64,000 nucleotides of DNA from Chitinophaga pollutisoli (GTDB lineage: Bacteria > Bacteroidota > Bacteroidia > Chitinophagales > Chitinophagaceae). The position numbers were made by a program, and so were the translations under genes. The stretch's first letter is position 1. Every line of letters begins with the position of its first letter. This document shows positions 45,198 through 53,852 of the stretch, piece after piece. Below the pieces are notes generated by a model. The model ran no database searches. It was not told the origin of the DNA and saw nothing but the letters and a program-made list of their open reading frames with translations. The stretch lies in the NCBI RefSeq assembly GCF_038396755.1, contig NZ_CP149822.1, forward strand, positions 434,001-498,000, written 5' to 3'.

Positions 45198-46238
45198 ATG
45201 AAATTCCGAACGTTGGCCGCCTTAGCCATCATGATGACGTTTAGCCGCTCCCTTTCCGCCCAGGTTCCGGCTTTGGCGGAAGCGCCCCGGGATCCGAAGA
45301 TCGAAGTGCTGGTGACCGCGCCAATCGGGAGCATCCGCGGTTTGAGCGTGGTGAACGACAGCGTGGCGTGGGTTTCAGGCACCCAGGGCAAGGCGGGGCG
45401 CACGGCTGACGGGGGTAAAACCTGGACCTGGTTCACCATCCCCGGTTGCGATTCCGTGGATTTCCGGGATGTGGAGGGGTTCTCCGGCAACAGGGCCATC
45501 CTCATGGGGATCGCTTCCCCGGCGAAGGTGATGTTGACGGAAGACGGCGGCAAAAACTGGGAACAGGTCTATTTCAACGCCGATTCCGCTATATTCCTTG
45601 ACGCGATGGACTTTTTCGGCGACCGCAAGGGATATATCGCCGGCGACCCGCTGGGCGGCAGCTTCAAAGGGCTGGTAACACCCGACGGCGGCAAAACCTG
45701 GTACAACCTGCCCATGCCCGCCGCCGATTCGGCGGAAGCCATTTTCGCGGCGAGCGGCACCACTTTGCGCGCGCTCCCGGGCGGCCAGCCGGCTTTCGCG
45801 ACCGGGGGTACCCATAGCCGGTTCTACCGCTTGCAAGGGCGCAAATGGCGCGCAACGGAGTGGCCGGCCACGCAGGGGCAATCGTCCACCGGCATCTTCT
45901 CCTTCGCATTTATCACTGATAAACAAGGCATTGCCGTAGGCGGCGATTACCTCAAGCCCGAAGTGGTCAAAGGCAACTGCCTCATCACGGCCGACGGCGG
46001 GCTCAGCTGGCAACCCGTGCAGGCGCCACCCAGGGGGTACCGGTCCGCAGTCGAATATATCGATAAAAAAACGCTGATTTGCACCGGCCCGGCAGGCACC
46101 GACTGGTCGGCCGACGGCGGCCAGACGTGGCAGGCGCTCCCGGGCGAGGGATATCACGCAGTGCGGAAGGCGAAACACGGTAAAGCGGTATACCTGGCAG
46201 GAGCCAACGGCAGGATCGCCGTATTAAGGGGGATGTAG
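45198..46238 (+). CDS. BNR-repeat / YCF48-like beta-propeller protein
   Basis: 346 residues with a signal peptide (LAALAIMMTFSRSLSAQ). At least five Asp-box-like repeats are visible: RTADGGKTWTWF, LTEDGGKNWEQV, VTPDGGKTWYNL, ITADGGLSWQPV and WSADGGQTWQAL. This is the BNR/sortilin/YCF48 type of propeller often annotated as photosystem II stability factor-like or as an oxidoreductase. In non-photosynthetic bacteria it is an exported protein of unknown role. It is divergent from the sensor kinase gene with 107 bases between them. No sialidase catalytic residues are evident. Confidence 0.85.
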   Translation: MKFRTLAALAIMMTFSRSLSAQVPALAEAPRDPKIEVLVTAPIGSIRGLSVVNDSVAWVSGTQGKAGRTADGGKTWTWFTIPGCDSVDFRDVEGFSGNRAILMGIASPAKVMLTEDGGKNWEQVYFNADSAIFLDAMDFFGDRKGYIAGDPLGGSFKGLVTPDGGKTWYNLPMPAADSAEAIFAASGTTLRALPGGQPAFATGGTHSRFYRLQGRKWRATEWPATQGQSSTGIFSFAFITDKQGIAVGGDYLKPEVVKGNCLITADGGLSWQPVQAPPRGYRSAVEYIDKKTLICTGPAGTDWSADGGQTWQALPGEGYHAVRKAKHGKAVYLAGANGRIAVLRGM

Positions 46239-46249
46239 CCGGTATGCAA

Positions 46250-46273
46250 AGGGCGCCCTGGAAAGGACGCCCT
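46250..46273 (+). terminator. Possible terminator of the BNR-repeat gene
   Basis: An imperfect stem (agggcg-cct/agg-cgccct with one mismatch, GGAA loop) 12 bases past the stop codon. The U tail is weak. Confidence 0.35.
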
Positions 46274-46515
46274 GTTACAATACGCTTATTGTATCACAAC
46301 CGGAACAATAGGTTAAAGCAAAAAGTACATTTACTACAAGTTAAACTATCCCACTGCAATATCACCGGACAATCTCGCCAATACAGGGATTTTTTTGTAA
46401 AAGCGGGAAATGCCCTGTTTAATGCAGGGAAAAAGCAATTTTTAATTAATTTAGATGGAATGCGGCCCGCCTGAGCGGCCGCGGCATTTATCAGTAAAAG
46501 AAACAGATCGGCACG

Positions 46516-48909
46516 ATGCAAGTGGCAACATCTTCGGGTAAATACTCGGTCAAACATTACCCAGACACAATTCAGTCCTGGAAAAAGGAAGGCAACTATT
46601 TCTACTTTTATACCTCCGCCACGATCCTGGAAATCAGGGTGATATCCGATAAGATCGTCCGGTTCCGGTATGCGGCCGACGGTCAGTTTCAGCGGGATTT
46701 CTCCTACGCGCTCAGCGAAAAGCTGGAAGAATCCCCCGAAAACTTCGATATCCGCGAATGGCAGGAGTCCTTCGAAATCTACACCACCGCCATCAGGGTG
46801 TTTGTGGCCCGGGAAAACCTCCGGATCACAATCACCGACACCGAAGGCCGGATCATCAACCAGGATGAAACGGGCTTCCACTGGCAGTATTACCTCCAGA
46901 AAGGCGGGAAAATCGTGTATTGCACAAAGCTTATCCAGGAAGGGGAAGCGTTTTACGGGCTGGGCGACAAGCCCACCGACCTGAATCTCCGCGGCAAACG
47001 CGTGGAAAACTTCGGGACGGACGCCTACGGTTACGCTAAGGATACCGACCCCCTCTACCGGAATATCCCGTTCTATTACGGATTGCACAATGGCATCGGA
47101 TACGGCATTTTCTTCGACAATACCTTCCGCACGCTGTTCGACTTCGGCAGCGAGCGTGAAGACGCATCCAGTTTCTGGGCGCGCGGCGGCGAAATGAACT
47201 ATTACTTCATTTACGGGCCTGAACTGCTCAAAGTCGCCGAATCCTACGCCCGCATCACCGGCACGGCGGAATTGCCGCCCCTCTGGGCCCTGGGCTATCA
47301 TCAATGCCGGTGGAGCTATTTCCCCGATTCCCGCGTCCGCGAGATCGGCAAGGAATTCCGCCAGCGCGGCATCCCATGCGACGCGCTCTACCTCGACATC
47401 GACTATATGGACGGCTTCCGCTGCTTCACCTGGAGCCCCGACGGATTCCCTGATCCGAAAAAGCTACTGAAAGACCTGTCCGACGACGGCTTTAAAACCG
47501 TCGTGATCATCGACCCGGGCATCAAAGTGGATCCGGATTATCCCATTTACCAGGAGCTGGTGCAGAAAGGCTACGCCTGCAAGCGGGCGGACGGCGCCCT
47601 CATGGAAGGCGACGTATGGCCCGGCAAGTGCGCATTCCCGGATTTCACCGATCCCAAAGTGCGCGATTGGTGGGCAGGGCTATTCCAGGACCTGACGGCC
47701 TATGGCGTACGGGGTGTGTGGAATGATATGAACGAACCGGCCGTGTTTGAACTGGGGACCTTCCCGGAAGACGTGCGGCACGATTACGACGGCGAGAACG
47801 TAAGCCACCGAAAAGCGCATAACGTATACGGTCACCTTATGAGCAAGGCTACCGCGGCCGGGCTGAAGAAGCACCTGATGCCGAGGCGACCGTTCGTGAT
47901 CACGCGCTCCGCCTATTCGGGAACGCAGCGCTGGAGCAGCGTCTGGACCGGCGATAACATGAGCACCTGGGAGCATTTGTGGCTGGCTTCTGTGCAATGC
48001 CAACGGCTGAGCGTATCCGGGCTATCTTTTGCCGGCAGTGACATCGGCGGCTTTATCGGCGAGCCTTCCGGCGAGTTGTATACCCGCTGGATCCAGCTGG
48101 GAGCGTTCCACCCGCTGATGCGGACCCACTCGGCCAGTAACGATACCGGCTTCGACCAGGAGCCCTGGAGCTTCGGGCCGGAATACGAAGCGGTGGTCAA
48201 ATCGTTCATCCAGCTTCGTTACCGCCTCCTCCCCTACATCTACACTACTTTCTGGCAATATGCGGCGTACGGCACGCCTATGCTGCGGCCCCTCGCGTTC
48301 GTAGCGCAGGATGATCCCGAAACGCACGACCTGAACCACGAGTTCCTGCTGGGCGACAGCATTTTGATCAGCCATGTCAGCGAAGCGGGCATGCTGGAAA
48401 AATCGGTGTACCTGCCCGAAGGGAATTGGTATTACTATTTCAACGATGCGCGTTACGCCGGAAAACAGGCCGTAACGATCCCTACCCCGCTTTCAGAAAT
48501 GCCCATTTTCGTGAAAGCCGGCGCCGTGGTGCCCCAATACCCCGATATGGAATGGGTGGGCCAGCGCAAGGTGGAGGAAATGATATTGCAGGTGTATTTT
48601 GGCGAGGGGATTACCCATAGCATTCTGTACGAAGACGCGGGCGATCATTACGCGTACAAAACCGGGCAATATAACCTGGTGCGGTTCAAGCAGGCGTCGG
48701 AACCAGGGCTTTTCCGGCTGAAGAAGAAGTTTGTAGGCCGTTTTGAAGCCGATTACCGGCACCATCGCCTGAAGATCCACGGGCTGCCTTTCCGCCCTAC
48801 GAGCTGCATGGTAGACGGTGTGGCGCATGAGCTGCCGGCGGAAGCCCTGCAGGCGGCGATCGTAGAAATACAATTGCCCCGTAATTTCGAAGAAATCATT
48901 CTCAGATAA
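46516..48909 (+). CDS. Glycoside hydrolase family 31 alpha-glucosidase
   Basis: 797 residues without a signal peptide, so probably cytoplasmic. An N-terminal beta-sandwich (ATILEIRVISDKIVRFRY; GEAFYGLGDKPTDLNLRG) precedes the (beta/alpha)8 barrel. GVWNDMNEP contains the nucleophile Asp404, and WTGDNMSTWEHL contains the acid/base Asp480. Further signatures are LWALGYHQCRWSYFP, DIDYMDGFRCFTW and FHPLMRTHS. It is a retaining enzyme that releases alpha-glucose (or a related sugar) from the non-reducing end of oligosaccharides, fitting the processing of imported alpha-glucans. The gene has its own terminator and is not tied to a SusCD pair. Confidence 0.95.
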   Translation: MQVATSSGKYSVKHYPDTIQSWKKEGNYFYFYTSATILEIRVISDKIVRFRYAADGQFQRDFSYALSEKLEESPENFDIREWQESFEIYTTAIRVFVARENLRITITDTEGRIINQDETGFHWQYYLQKGGKIVYCTKLIQEGEAFYGLGDKPTDLNLRGKRVENFGTDAYGYAKDTDPLYRNIPFYYGLHNGIGYGIFFDNTFRTLFDFGSEREDASSFWARGGEMNYYFIYGPELLKVAESYARITGTAELPPLWALGYHQCRWSYFPDSRVREIGKEFRQRGIPCDALYLDIDYMDGFRCFTWSPDGFPDPKKLLKDLSDDGFKTVVIIDPGIKVDPDYPIYQELVQKGYACKRADGALMEGDVWPGKCAFPDFTDPKVRDWWAGLFQDLTAYGVRGVWNDMNEPAVFELGTFPEDVRHDYDGENVSHRKAHNVYGHLMSKATAAGLKKHLMPRRPFVITRSAYSGTQRWSSVWTGDNMSTWEHLWLASVQCQRLSVSGLSFAGSDIGGFIGEPSGELYTRWIQLGAFHPLMRTHSASNDTGFDQEPWSFGPEYEAVVKSFIQLRYRLLPYIYTTFWQYAAYGTPMLRPLAFVAQDDPETHDLNHEFLLGDSILISHVSEAGMLEKSVYLPEGNWYYYFNDARYAGKQAVTIPTPLSEMPIFVKAGAVVPQYPDMEWVGQRKVEEMILQVYFGEGITHSILYEDAGDHYAYKTGQYNLVRFKQASEPGLFRLKKKFVGRFEADYRHHRLKIHGLPFRPTSCMVDGVAHELPAEALQAAIVEIQLPRNFEEIILR

Positions 48910-48914
48910 CGAGG

Positions 48915-48946
48915 AAGCGAAACGGATTTTGCCGTTTCGCTTTTTT
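48915..48946 (+). terminator. Terminator of the GH31 gene
   Basis: An 11-bp stem (aagcgaaacgg/ccgtttcgctt) with a 6-base loop and a T6 tail, immediately after the stop codon. Confidence 0.92.
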
Positions 48947-49000
48947 CGTGTTTATTTATCTACTGTTTATATAGACCAACCATACTAATTGGCAAATCTT

Positions 49001-50217
49001 ATGCAACATCTCAATTGGATCGCCCTGTCCATTGCCGGTTTCCTGCTGTTTATCGGCCTGGAGTACCTGGTAAGCCGCCGTACCGGGCGCAATTATTTCC
49101 ATTTTGCGGAATCCGTCGCCAACCTGAATACCGGCATTGCGGAGCGGTTGCTGGATGTGTTTGTGACGGGGTTGTTTTACTTCTTTTGGATTGGATTTGC
49201 CGGAATTTCGCCATTTGGGAGATCCGGCCGGCGTGGTACACCTGGGTTTTGTTGTTTTTTGTGACGGATTTCATGTGGTACTGGTATCACCGGTTGGCGC
49301 ACGAGGTGAATATCCTATGGGCGGCGCATGTGGTCCATCACCAGAGCGAGGATTTCAATTATACGGTATCGGCGCGGATTACGGTTTTCCAGTCGGCGGC
49401 GCGCTCGCTGTTCTGGGCGGTGTTGCCGCTGGCGGGGTTTCCGCCGGCGATGATCACTTCGCTCCTGCTCGTGCATGGACTGTACCCCTTTTTCATTCAT
49501 ACCCGCACGATCGGCAAGCTGGGCTGGCTGGAGTATTTCCTGGTGACGCCGAGCCACCATCGCGTACACCACTCTTCCAACGAAGCCTACCTCGATAAAA
49601 ATTATGGCGACGTGCTCATCATCTGGGACAAAATGTTCGGAACGTTTGTGGAAGAGAAGAAGGAAGTGCCTCCGGTCTACGGCCTCACCCAACCGCTGGG
49701 GAGTTACAGTTTCCTGTGGCAGCAATTCCATTTCATACTGGAACTGGCCACGGCCTTCGCGCGGGCGCGGGGCTTCAAAGCCAGGTGGAAGGTTATCTTC
49801 GGAAAGCCCGATGACATCGACCCCGGCATCCGCGGTGAGCTGGAAGCACGCTGGCTGCGAAAAGCGCATGCGCGGGAGCAAACGCGGGGGCAGCGGGTGT
49901 ACATTGTCATCCAGACGTTTACCAGTATTGCGATCCTGTTCATGGTGACGCTGCTGGAGGCCTGGGTGCCCGCGGGACTGGGGGTTTTCGCCGTGTTCTT
50001 CGTGCTGCTGAGCCTCGTGAACACAGGCGCCATACTGGAACAGAAGAAATGGTTCTTCTACCTCGAATACGCCCGCGTGATGCTCTTGGCCTTCGCGTGC
50101 ATGTTCTATTTCCGGCACTTGTATGTGTATGTGAGCATTTTATCAGCGGCAACGCTGCTTACTTTTTACTTTACCCGGATCAGAAAATCCGTACAGCGCT
50201 GGCTCCTCCAGCCATAA
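49001..50217 (+). pseudogene. Sterol desaturase / fatty acid hydroxylase family (AGMO-like), frameshifted
   Basis: An integral-membrane di-iron enzyme. Start MQHLNWIALSIAGFLLF (ATG 49001). The histidine clusters HRLAHE, HVVHHQSEDFN and HHRVHH are all present. NILWAAHVVHHQSEDFN followed by an ARITVFQSA stretch is closest to alkylglycerol-monooxygenase-like proteins, which cleave ether lipids. The C-terminal region adds about three more hydrophobic helices. The reading frame is lost at 49199-49203. One more C in the gcc run gives WIGFARNFAIWEIRPAWYTW and a continuous 405-residue product. As for the other four broken genes, a one-base consensus error is likely. Substrate specificity is not deducible. 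Confidence 0.88.
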
Positions 50218-50222
50218 CTATT

Positions 50223-50291
50223 TGCCGCGTGGCCGAGAGGACAGGCAGAGGCTTCCCGCCTTCTACGATGGTTCGATTTCATCCGCGGCTT
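50223..50291 (+). other. Degenerate tRNA-Cys-like sequence
   Basis: A cloverleaf can be drawn. The acceptor GCCGCG pairs with CGCGGC (outermost pair T-T mismatched), with T8. The D arm is GCC/GGC with GAGAGGACA loop, and A26 follows. The anticodon stem GAGGC/GCCTT carries a loop of only five bases (TTCCC), the variable region is CTAC, and the T arm GATGG/TCATC has loop TTCGATT. The D arm and the AGGCAGAGGC..GCCTTCTAC context match bacterial tRNA-Cys, but the CTGCAAA anticodon loop is missing. It is therefore either a pseudo-tRNA, an att remnant or an atypical tRNA. Its 3' half overlaps the end of the AbiH gene on the other strand. Confidence 0.5.
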
Positions 50292-51447
50292 CTAATTCAA
50301 TGTTAGCTCCCTCCAACTGTTTCACATTGATTTGGGGCATTGGAACACATAGCGGTTTTGGCAATACTTTTGCTCTTAATGCAGCTTTATTTGAGAAATG
50401 ACGTGATATTTCCTCTGTTAGTTCATTGAAGTTATCACCTTGTTCATTTGCGTAATAGTATATTTTAATTCCTTTACAATTCTTATGCTCAAAAATTAAA
50501 TTTAGCATTGTTCTATCTGATAATCCACATGAATGGCCTAACACAACAACTTGAAATTCCTCAGATTCTATAAACCGAATTAAATTATGATAGTTCTCTG
50601 TTCTGAAGTACCAAAATGATTTGATGTATTTAAAAAAACCCTTAGTTTTTGCTTTCTCCAATAATTGATAATCTTCATCGATTTCATCACCAAATCCGAA
50701 TATCATGGGATTTCCAATATCGTTCAATGTCCCATGTATATTATTGATTTTAACCTTGACAAGTTCCACGTTCTTCAGGTCGCTAATATATCTTTCTACC
50801 GTGGATGTATAGTTAAAATTTAGTATTAATGTTTCCTTCGGCAAAATTGAAAATTCCTGCTTTAGCAAGGGCATCTCATCGAGAACAATATCACCTTCAA
50901 AAATTTTCGTGAAATCCATATTTTTCCCGACACAGTCCAATTCACTCAAGTAAACTTTCAATGCTTCAATAATCCCATGCATCGAAGTATTTAACTCTTC
51001 CAATTCTTTTGGAACATTACCTTTATTTCCTAGCTTTAGAATTCTCTTAAGTTGCAAGTAGTATTCATTTTCAATTTCAACCCAATTATTAACGTTGCAC
51101 TTTGATAGCAAGATTCTAAAGAAGTCTGATCGAATATAAACTTGAATAAGTGGTTTAATTGTAATTGACCCAATTTGTATACCCTTATTATTCATTAACG
51201 CGTTCAGAAATCCATTTTTATAGCAATGTTCGATTAGATCATCGGTGGTATTTAATCCCTCGAATAAACCACTAACTTGGCTTTGAAAATCATGAGATGT
51301 TACCATCATGAGCCTATCTTGATACAAACTCCCTTGTCCTGAACTATTAAAAGCGCGTTTTAAATACCCCAACAAAAAATCATTATACCGCGTCGGCATA
51401 CCATGCGCGAGATCGAACCCATTTCCAACAAGTACAAGTCTATTCAT
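50263..51447 (-). CDS. AbiH-family abortive phage infection protein
   Basis: 394 residues. The N-terminus NRLVLVGNGFDLAHGMPTRYNDFLLGYL is the AbiH signature (nucleotide-binding-like GNGFD loop). Further on, ETLILNFNYTSTVERYI and NNIHGTLNDIGNPMIFGFGDEIDE are typical of the family, and the region FQVVVLGHSCGLSDRTMLNLIF lies near the end. AbiH proteins abort infection by some phages through an unresolved mechanism. The gene is strikingly AT-rich compared with its neighbours and uses many AAT/ATA/TTA codons, pointing to horizontal acquisition. Its stop codon lies in the variable loop of the tRNA-like sequence. The mepB-like gene lies 53 bases upstream on the same strand. Confidence 0.9.
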   Translation of the reverse strand: MNRLVLVGNGFDLAHGMPTRYNDFLLGYLKRAFNSSGQGSLYQDRLMMVTSHDFQSQVSGLFEGLNTTDDLIEHCYKNGFLNALMNNKGIQIGSITIKPLIQVYIRSDFFRILLSKCNVNNWVEIENEYYLQLKRILKLGNKGNVPKELEELNTSMHGIIEALKVYLSELDCVGKNMDFTKIFEGDIVLDEMPLLKQEFSILPKETLILNFNYTSTVERYISDLKNVELVKVKINNIHGTLNDIGNPMIFGFGDEIDEDYQLLEKAKTKGFFKYIKSFWYFRTENYHNLIRFIESEEFQVVVLGHSCGLSDRTMLNLIFEHKNCKGIKIYYYANEQGDNFNELTEEISRHFSNKAALRAKVLPKPLCVPMPQINVKQLEGANIELEAADEIEPS

Positions 51448-51500
51448 AACGTAAACAACTATAGTTGAAAATAAAAAAAAAGGCAGAAGTTAAATGAAGA

Positions 51501-51983
51501 TCACCGCTGATTCAACAACTCACGCAAACTTATTTGATTAGCAGTCACATCCCAATGTAAGAAGTACCCCGCCTGCCACACCTGCGCCCACCTGGCCGTC
51601 GGGTTCGGCGGAGCCACCGAAGGCGCATACAACCGGAAGCCCCTCTTCCCCTCGTGCCCCGCTCCCGACAACACGCCATTGTTCCCAAGCGCGGATTTAG
51701 GGAAGAAGAAACTCCCCTCCTCCACCGCGATCAAATAATAATCAAACGGATCCGTAATATCGAAAGGGAGCGTTTCACCTGACGCGCCGCGTTTCCATAA
51801 CGCCACAAAATGCCCCGCCTTCTTCGGTGTCACCTTTGCTTTCCGGAACTGGATACGGACGGCACCGCATTCGAGTATGTGGCCCTCATAATCCGTACTT
51901 TCCGGATCGGGCGAGATACGCGTTACCGGAAGACCGGCAGGGGCTAAAAATGCATCGTTTAAGCGGTAAAAATAAGATGGCAT
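51501..51983 (-). CDS. MepB family protein
   Basis: 160 residues from MPSYFYRLNDAFLAP (ATG 51981-51983). The frame extends nine codons further only with a TTG start. Conserved MepB features are ECGAVRIQFRKAKVTPKKAGHFVALWKR, LPFDITDPFDYYLIAVEEGSFFFPKSALGNNGVL and GKRGFRLYAPS. In Staphylococcus mepB is the third gene of the mepRAB efflux operon, but its biochemical role is unknown. The fold resembles a small-molecule or nucleic-acid binding beta-sheet protein. Base composition is like the bulk of the window, unlike abiH, so the two may not have arrived together. Confidence 0.85.
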   Translation of the reverse strand: MPSYFYRLNDAFLAPAGLPVTRISPDPESTDYEGHILECGAVRIQFRKAKVTPKKAGHFVALWKRGASGETLPFDITDPFDYYLIAVEEGSFFFPKSALGNNGVLSGAGHEGKRGFRLYAPSVAPPNPTARWAQVWQAGYFLHWDVTANQISLRELLNQR

Positions 51984-52062
51984 GGGGCTATTTACTTTTG
52001 AAAACAACACAAACTACGGAAACCCCGGGAATGACTGGCATGCTATTTTCTGCGATCACGAT

Positions 52063-52548
52063 ATGGATACAACTTTTCTCATCGACGCCACCGCCGAAAA
52101 ACTCCTCCAGCTCAGGCACACCGTAGCCGTCGCGGAAAGCGTGACGGCAGGTATGCTGCAATCCGCCTTCGCCAGCGCCACCAATGCCATGCGCTTCTTC
52201 CAGGGCGGGATCACCGCGTATAACATCGGGCAGAAATGCCGGCACCTGCTCATCGAGCCGGTTCACGCGCAGGAAGTGAATTGTGTGAGTGCTAAAGTAG
52301 CGCAGCAAATGGCGGTTGGCGCCTGTTGGATGTTCCGGTCCGACTGGGGTATCGGCATCACCGGCTACGCCTCTCCCGTTCCTGAGTCGGAACAGAAAAC
52401 ATTTGCCTGGTTCGCGATCGCGCGGGGAGAAAAGATTATAGAAACCCTCATGCTGGAGCTTCCTGGCGAAGATCCGGAACTCGTTCGCCTGTGGTATGTG
52501 CAAAAAACCATGGAAACCTTCGTGCAGGCGCTCTCCCGCGCCCGCTAA
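52063..52548 (+). CDS. CinA C-terminal-domain amidohydrolase (PncC type)
   Basis: 161 residues from MDTTFLIDATAEKLLQLRHTV (ATG 52063). The family motif VAVAESVTAGMLQSAFASA contains the catalytic-loop Ser. GGITAYNIGQKCRHLLIE, VSAKVAQQMAVGACWMFRSDWGIGITGYASP and FAWFAIARGEKIIETLMLEL follow. Stand-alone CinA-C proteins hydrolyse nicotinamide mononucleotide to nicotinic acid mononucleotide in the pyridine-nucleotide salvage cycle. The G-x-T-G-Y-A-x-P stretch is present, but the GPGG segment of typical PncC is modified (SPVPESEQ), so activity should be regarded as probable only. It is divergent from mepB with a 79-base gap. Confidence 0.85.
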   Translation: MDTTFLIDATAEKLLQLRHTVAVAESVTAGMLQSAFASATNAMRFFQGGITAYNIGQKCRHLLIEPVHAQEVNCVSAKVAQQMAVGACWMFRSDWGIGITGYASPVPESEQKTFAWFAIARGEKIIETLMLELPGEDPELVRLWYVQKTMETFVQALSRAR

Positions 52549-52549
52549 A

Positions 52550-53185
52550 CTACTTCCGGATTCCGACAATCCCTTTCACCAGGCTCTTCCACTGAAAATG
52601 CGAAAACCCCAGCATGGCGGTTACCGCAACCAACAGGTTCCGCAACTTCGTCAGTATTCCTTTCGCTTCCGTGTTCGGCACTTCATTGCGGCCGAACACG
52701 CAGGCGCTTACCGTCCGCCCCTGCAATTTTACCATAAACGAGCTCGTGGCGTAACGGCGAAAGAAATGTGACACCTGGCGCCGGGGTTTCTCCGGCTGCG
52801 GGGCAGGGCGCACCCGCATCGTAACCGTCAATGCATCGCTGCGGATATGCATCTGCTCTGTGATGGCTTCAATTACCACCCAGTCGAATCCTTCGCCCGA
52901 GGGGTTTCCAGGGCCCGGCAGGCGTATCCGGATATAATCACCGGGAGCGGCTTTCCGTTGCACAGGCCGCCCAGCGGCATCCGACAACTGGAACGCAGCT
53001 AATGGCTTTTCGCTCGTTTCTTTCCATTTATTGACTTCCAGTAACCTGTCCAGCGACTCGCGGAAGAGCTGTTCTGCATCTTCTTTCGTCGGCAGTGTAA
53101 CGATTTGGCAATCGTTGGTCTTATTGCCGGCCACCTGGTCGGGCACGGCTTCATTCCCCTCTATCGCCGGGTCTTCCAATAGCAT
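52550..53185 (-). CDS. Conserved hypothetical protein
   Basis: 211 residues, cytosolic. The N-terminal third is acidic with a helix (TKEDAEQLFRESLDRLLEVNKWKE). The central part has alternating strands (GRPVQRKAAPGDYIRIRLPGPGNPSGEGFDWVVIEAIT), reminiscent of a small beta-barrel. The C-terminus is basic and partly hydrophobic (VAVTAMLGFSHFQWKSLVKGIVGIRK). It has no recognised family or catalytic motif. It converges with the CinA-C gene (one base apart) and follows a receiver-protein gene on the other side, with no obvious partner. Confidence 0.6.
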   Translation of the reverse strand: MLLEDPAIEGNEAVPDQVAGNKTNDCQIVTLPTKEDAEQLFRESLDRLLEVNKWKETSEKPLAAFQLSDAAGRPVQRKAAPGDYIRIRLPGPGNPSGEGFDWVVIEAITEQMHIRSDALTVTMRVRPAPQPEKPRRQVSHFFRRYATSSFMVKLQGRTVSACVFGRNEVPNTEAKGILTKLRNLLVAVTAMLGFSHFQWKSLVKGIVGIRK

Positions 53186-53233
53186 AACATTGTTTTAGGT
53201 TCTCGCGAAAAAATGATGCCGGAATTTTCAGTA

Positions 53234-53632
53234 TTACACAGCCTGTGGCGTTTCCAGCAGGTTTTTAAGCCATCCGCAGAGCTTTGCGACACTCACATCT
53301 TTCACCCAGTAACCACTGGCGCCCAGGCGCATCATTTCCTCGCGGGTGCGCGGGTCCGAAGAAGTGGAGTAGATGATAACCGGGATATCGCGCAATCCTG
53401 CATCGCTTTTCAGCGCTTCCAGGCAGGCGCGCCCATCCATCGGCGCCATGTTCAGGTCAAGAAAAATGTAATCGGGTTTGGGCTCCGCGACCGCCAGCTT
53501 CTCCAGCGCTTCCCTTCCGTCCCTCGCAAACAGGCACGTAACCGGCGTTTGCAATTCTTTCAGCGCGTAGCCGAAAATTTCCTGGTCATCCGCATCATCA
53601 TCAACAAGCATACAAATACAATTCGGCTTCAT
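53234..53632 (-). CDS. Stand-alone CheY-like response regulator
   Basis: 132 residues consisting of one receiver domain and no output domain. The acidic pair DDDADD (residues 11-16), phosphoacceptor Asp59 in YIFLDLNMAPMDG, the Ser/Thr switch in VIIYSTSSDP and the conserved Lys in GASGYWVKDVS are present. This resembles Rcp1-type single-domain regulators that pair with phytochrome-like or hybrid kinases. No cognate kinase is adjacent. The nearest candidate is the hybrid kinase at 59.5-61.5 kb. Confidence 0.88.
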   Translation of the reverse strand: MKPNCICMLVDDDADDQEIFGYALKELQTPVTCLFARDGREALEKLAVAEPKPDYIFLDLNMAPMDGRACLEALKSDAGLRDIPVIIYSTSSDPRTREEMMRLGASGYWVKDVSVAKLCGWLKNLLETPQAV

Positions 53633-53852
53633 GCAGGATCATTTAGTGGGCAATATGGTTCTATTGATTTAAACGGCTCAAAACAGATGGATACGGAAGA
53701 TAGTAAAATTTACGCGAACAGCCATCAGATAAATCGAAAACTGCCGTGGAAGCCCGCCACAATTTGCGGCGAATTATGCACGATATCCTTATATATGGGC
53801 CGCTACAGGCCATGGCATGCTTTTGCCGCTAGTCCCGCGGAGGAACCATCAT

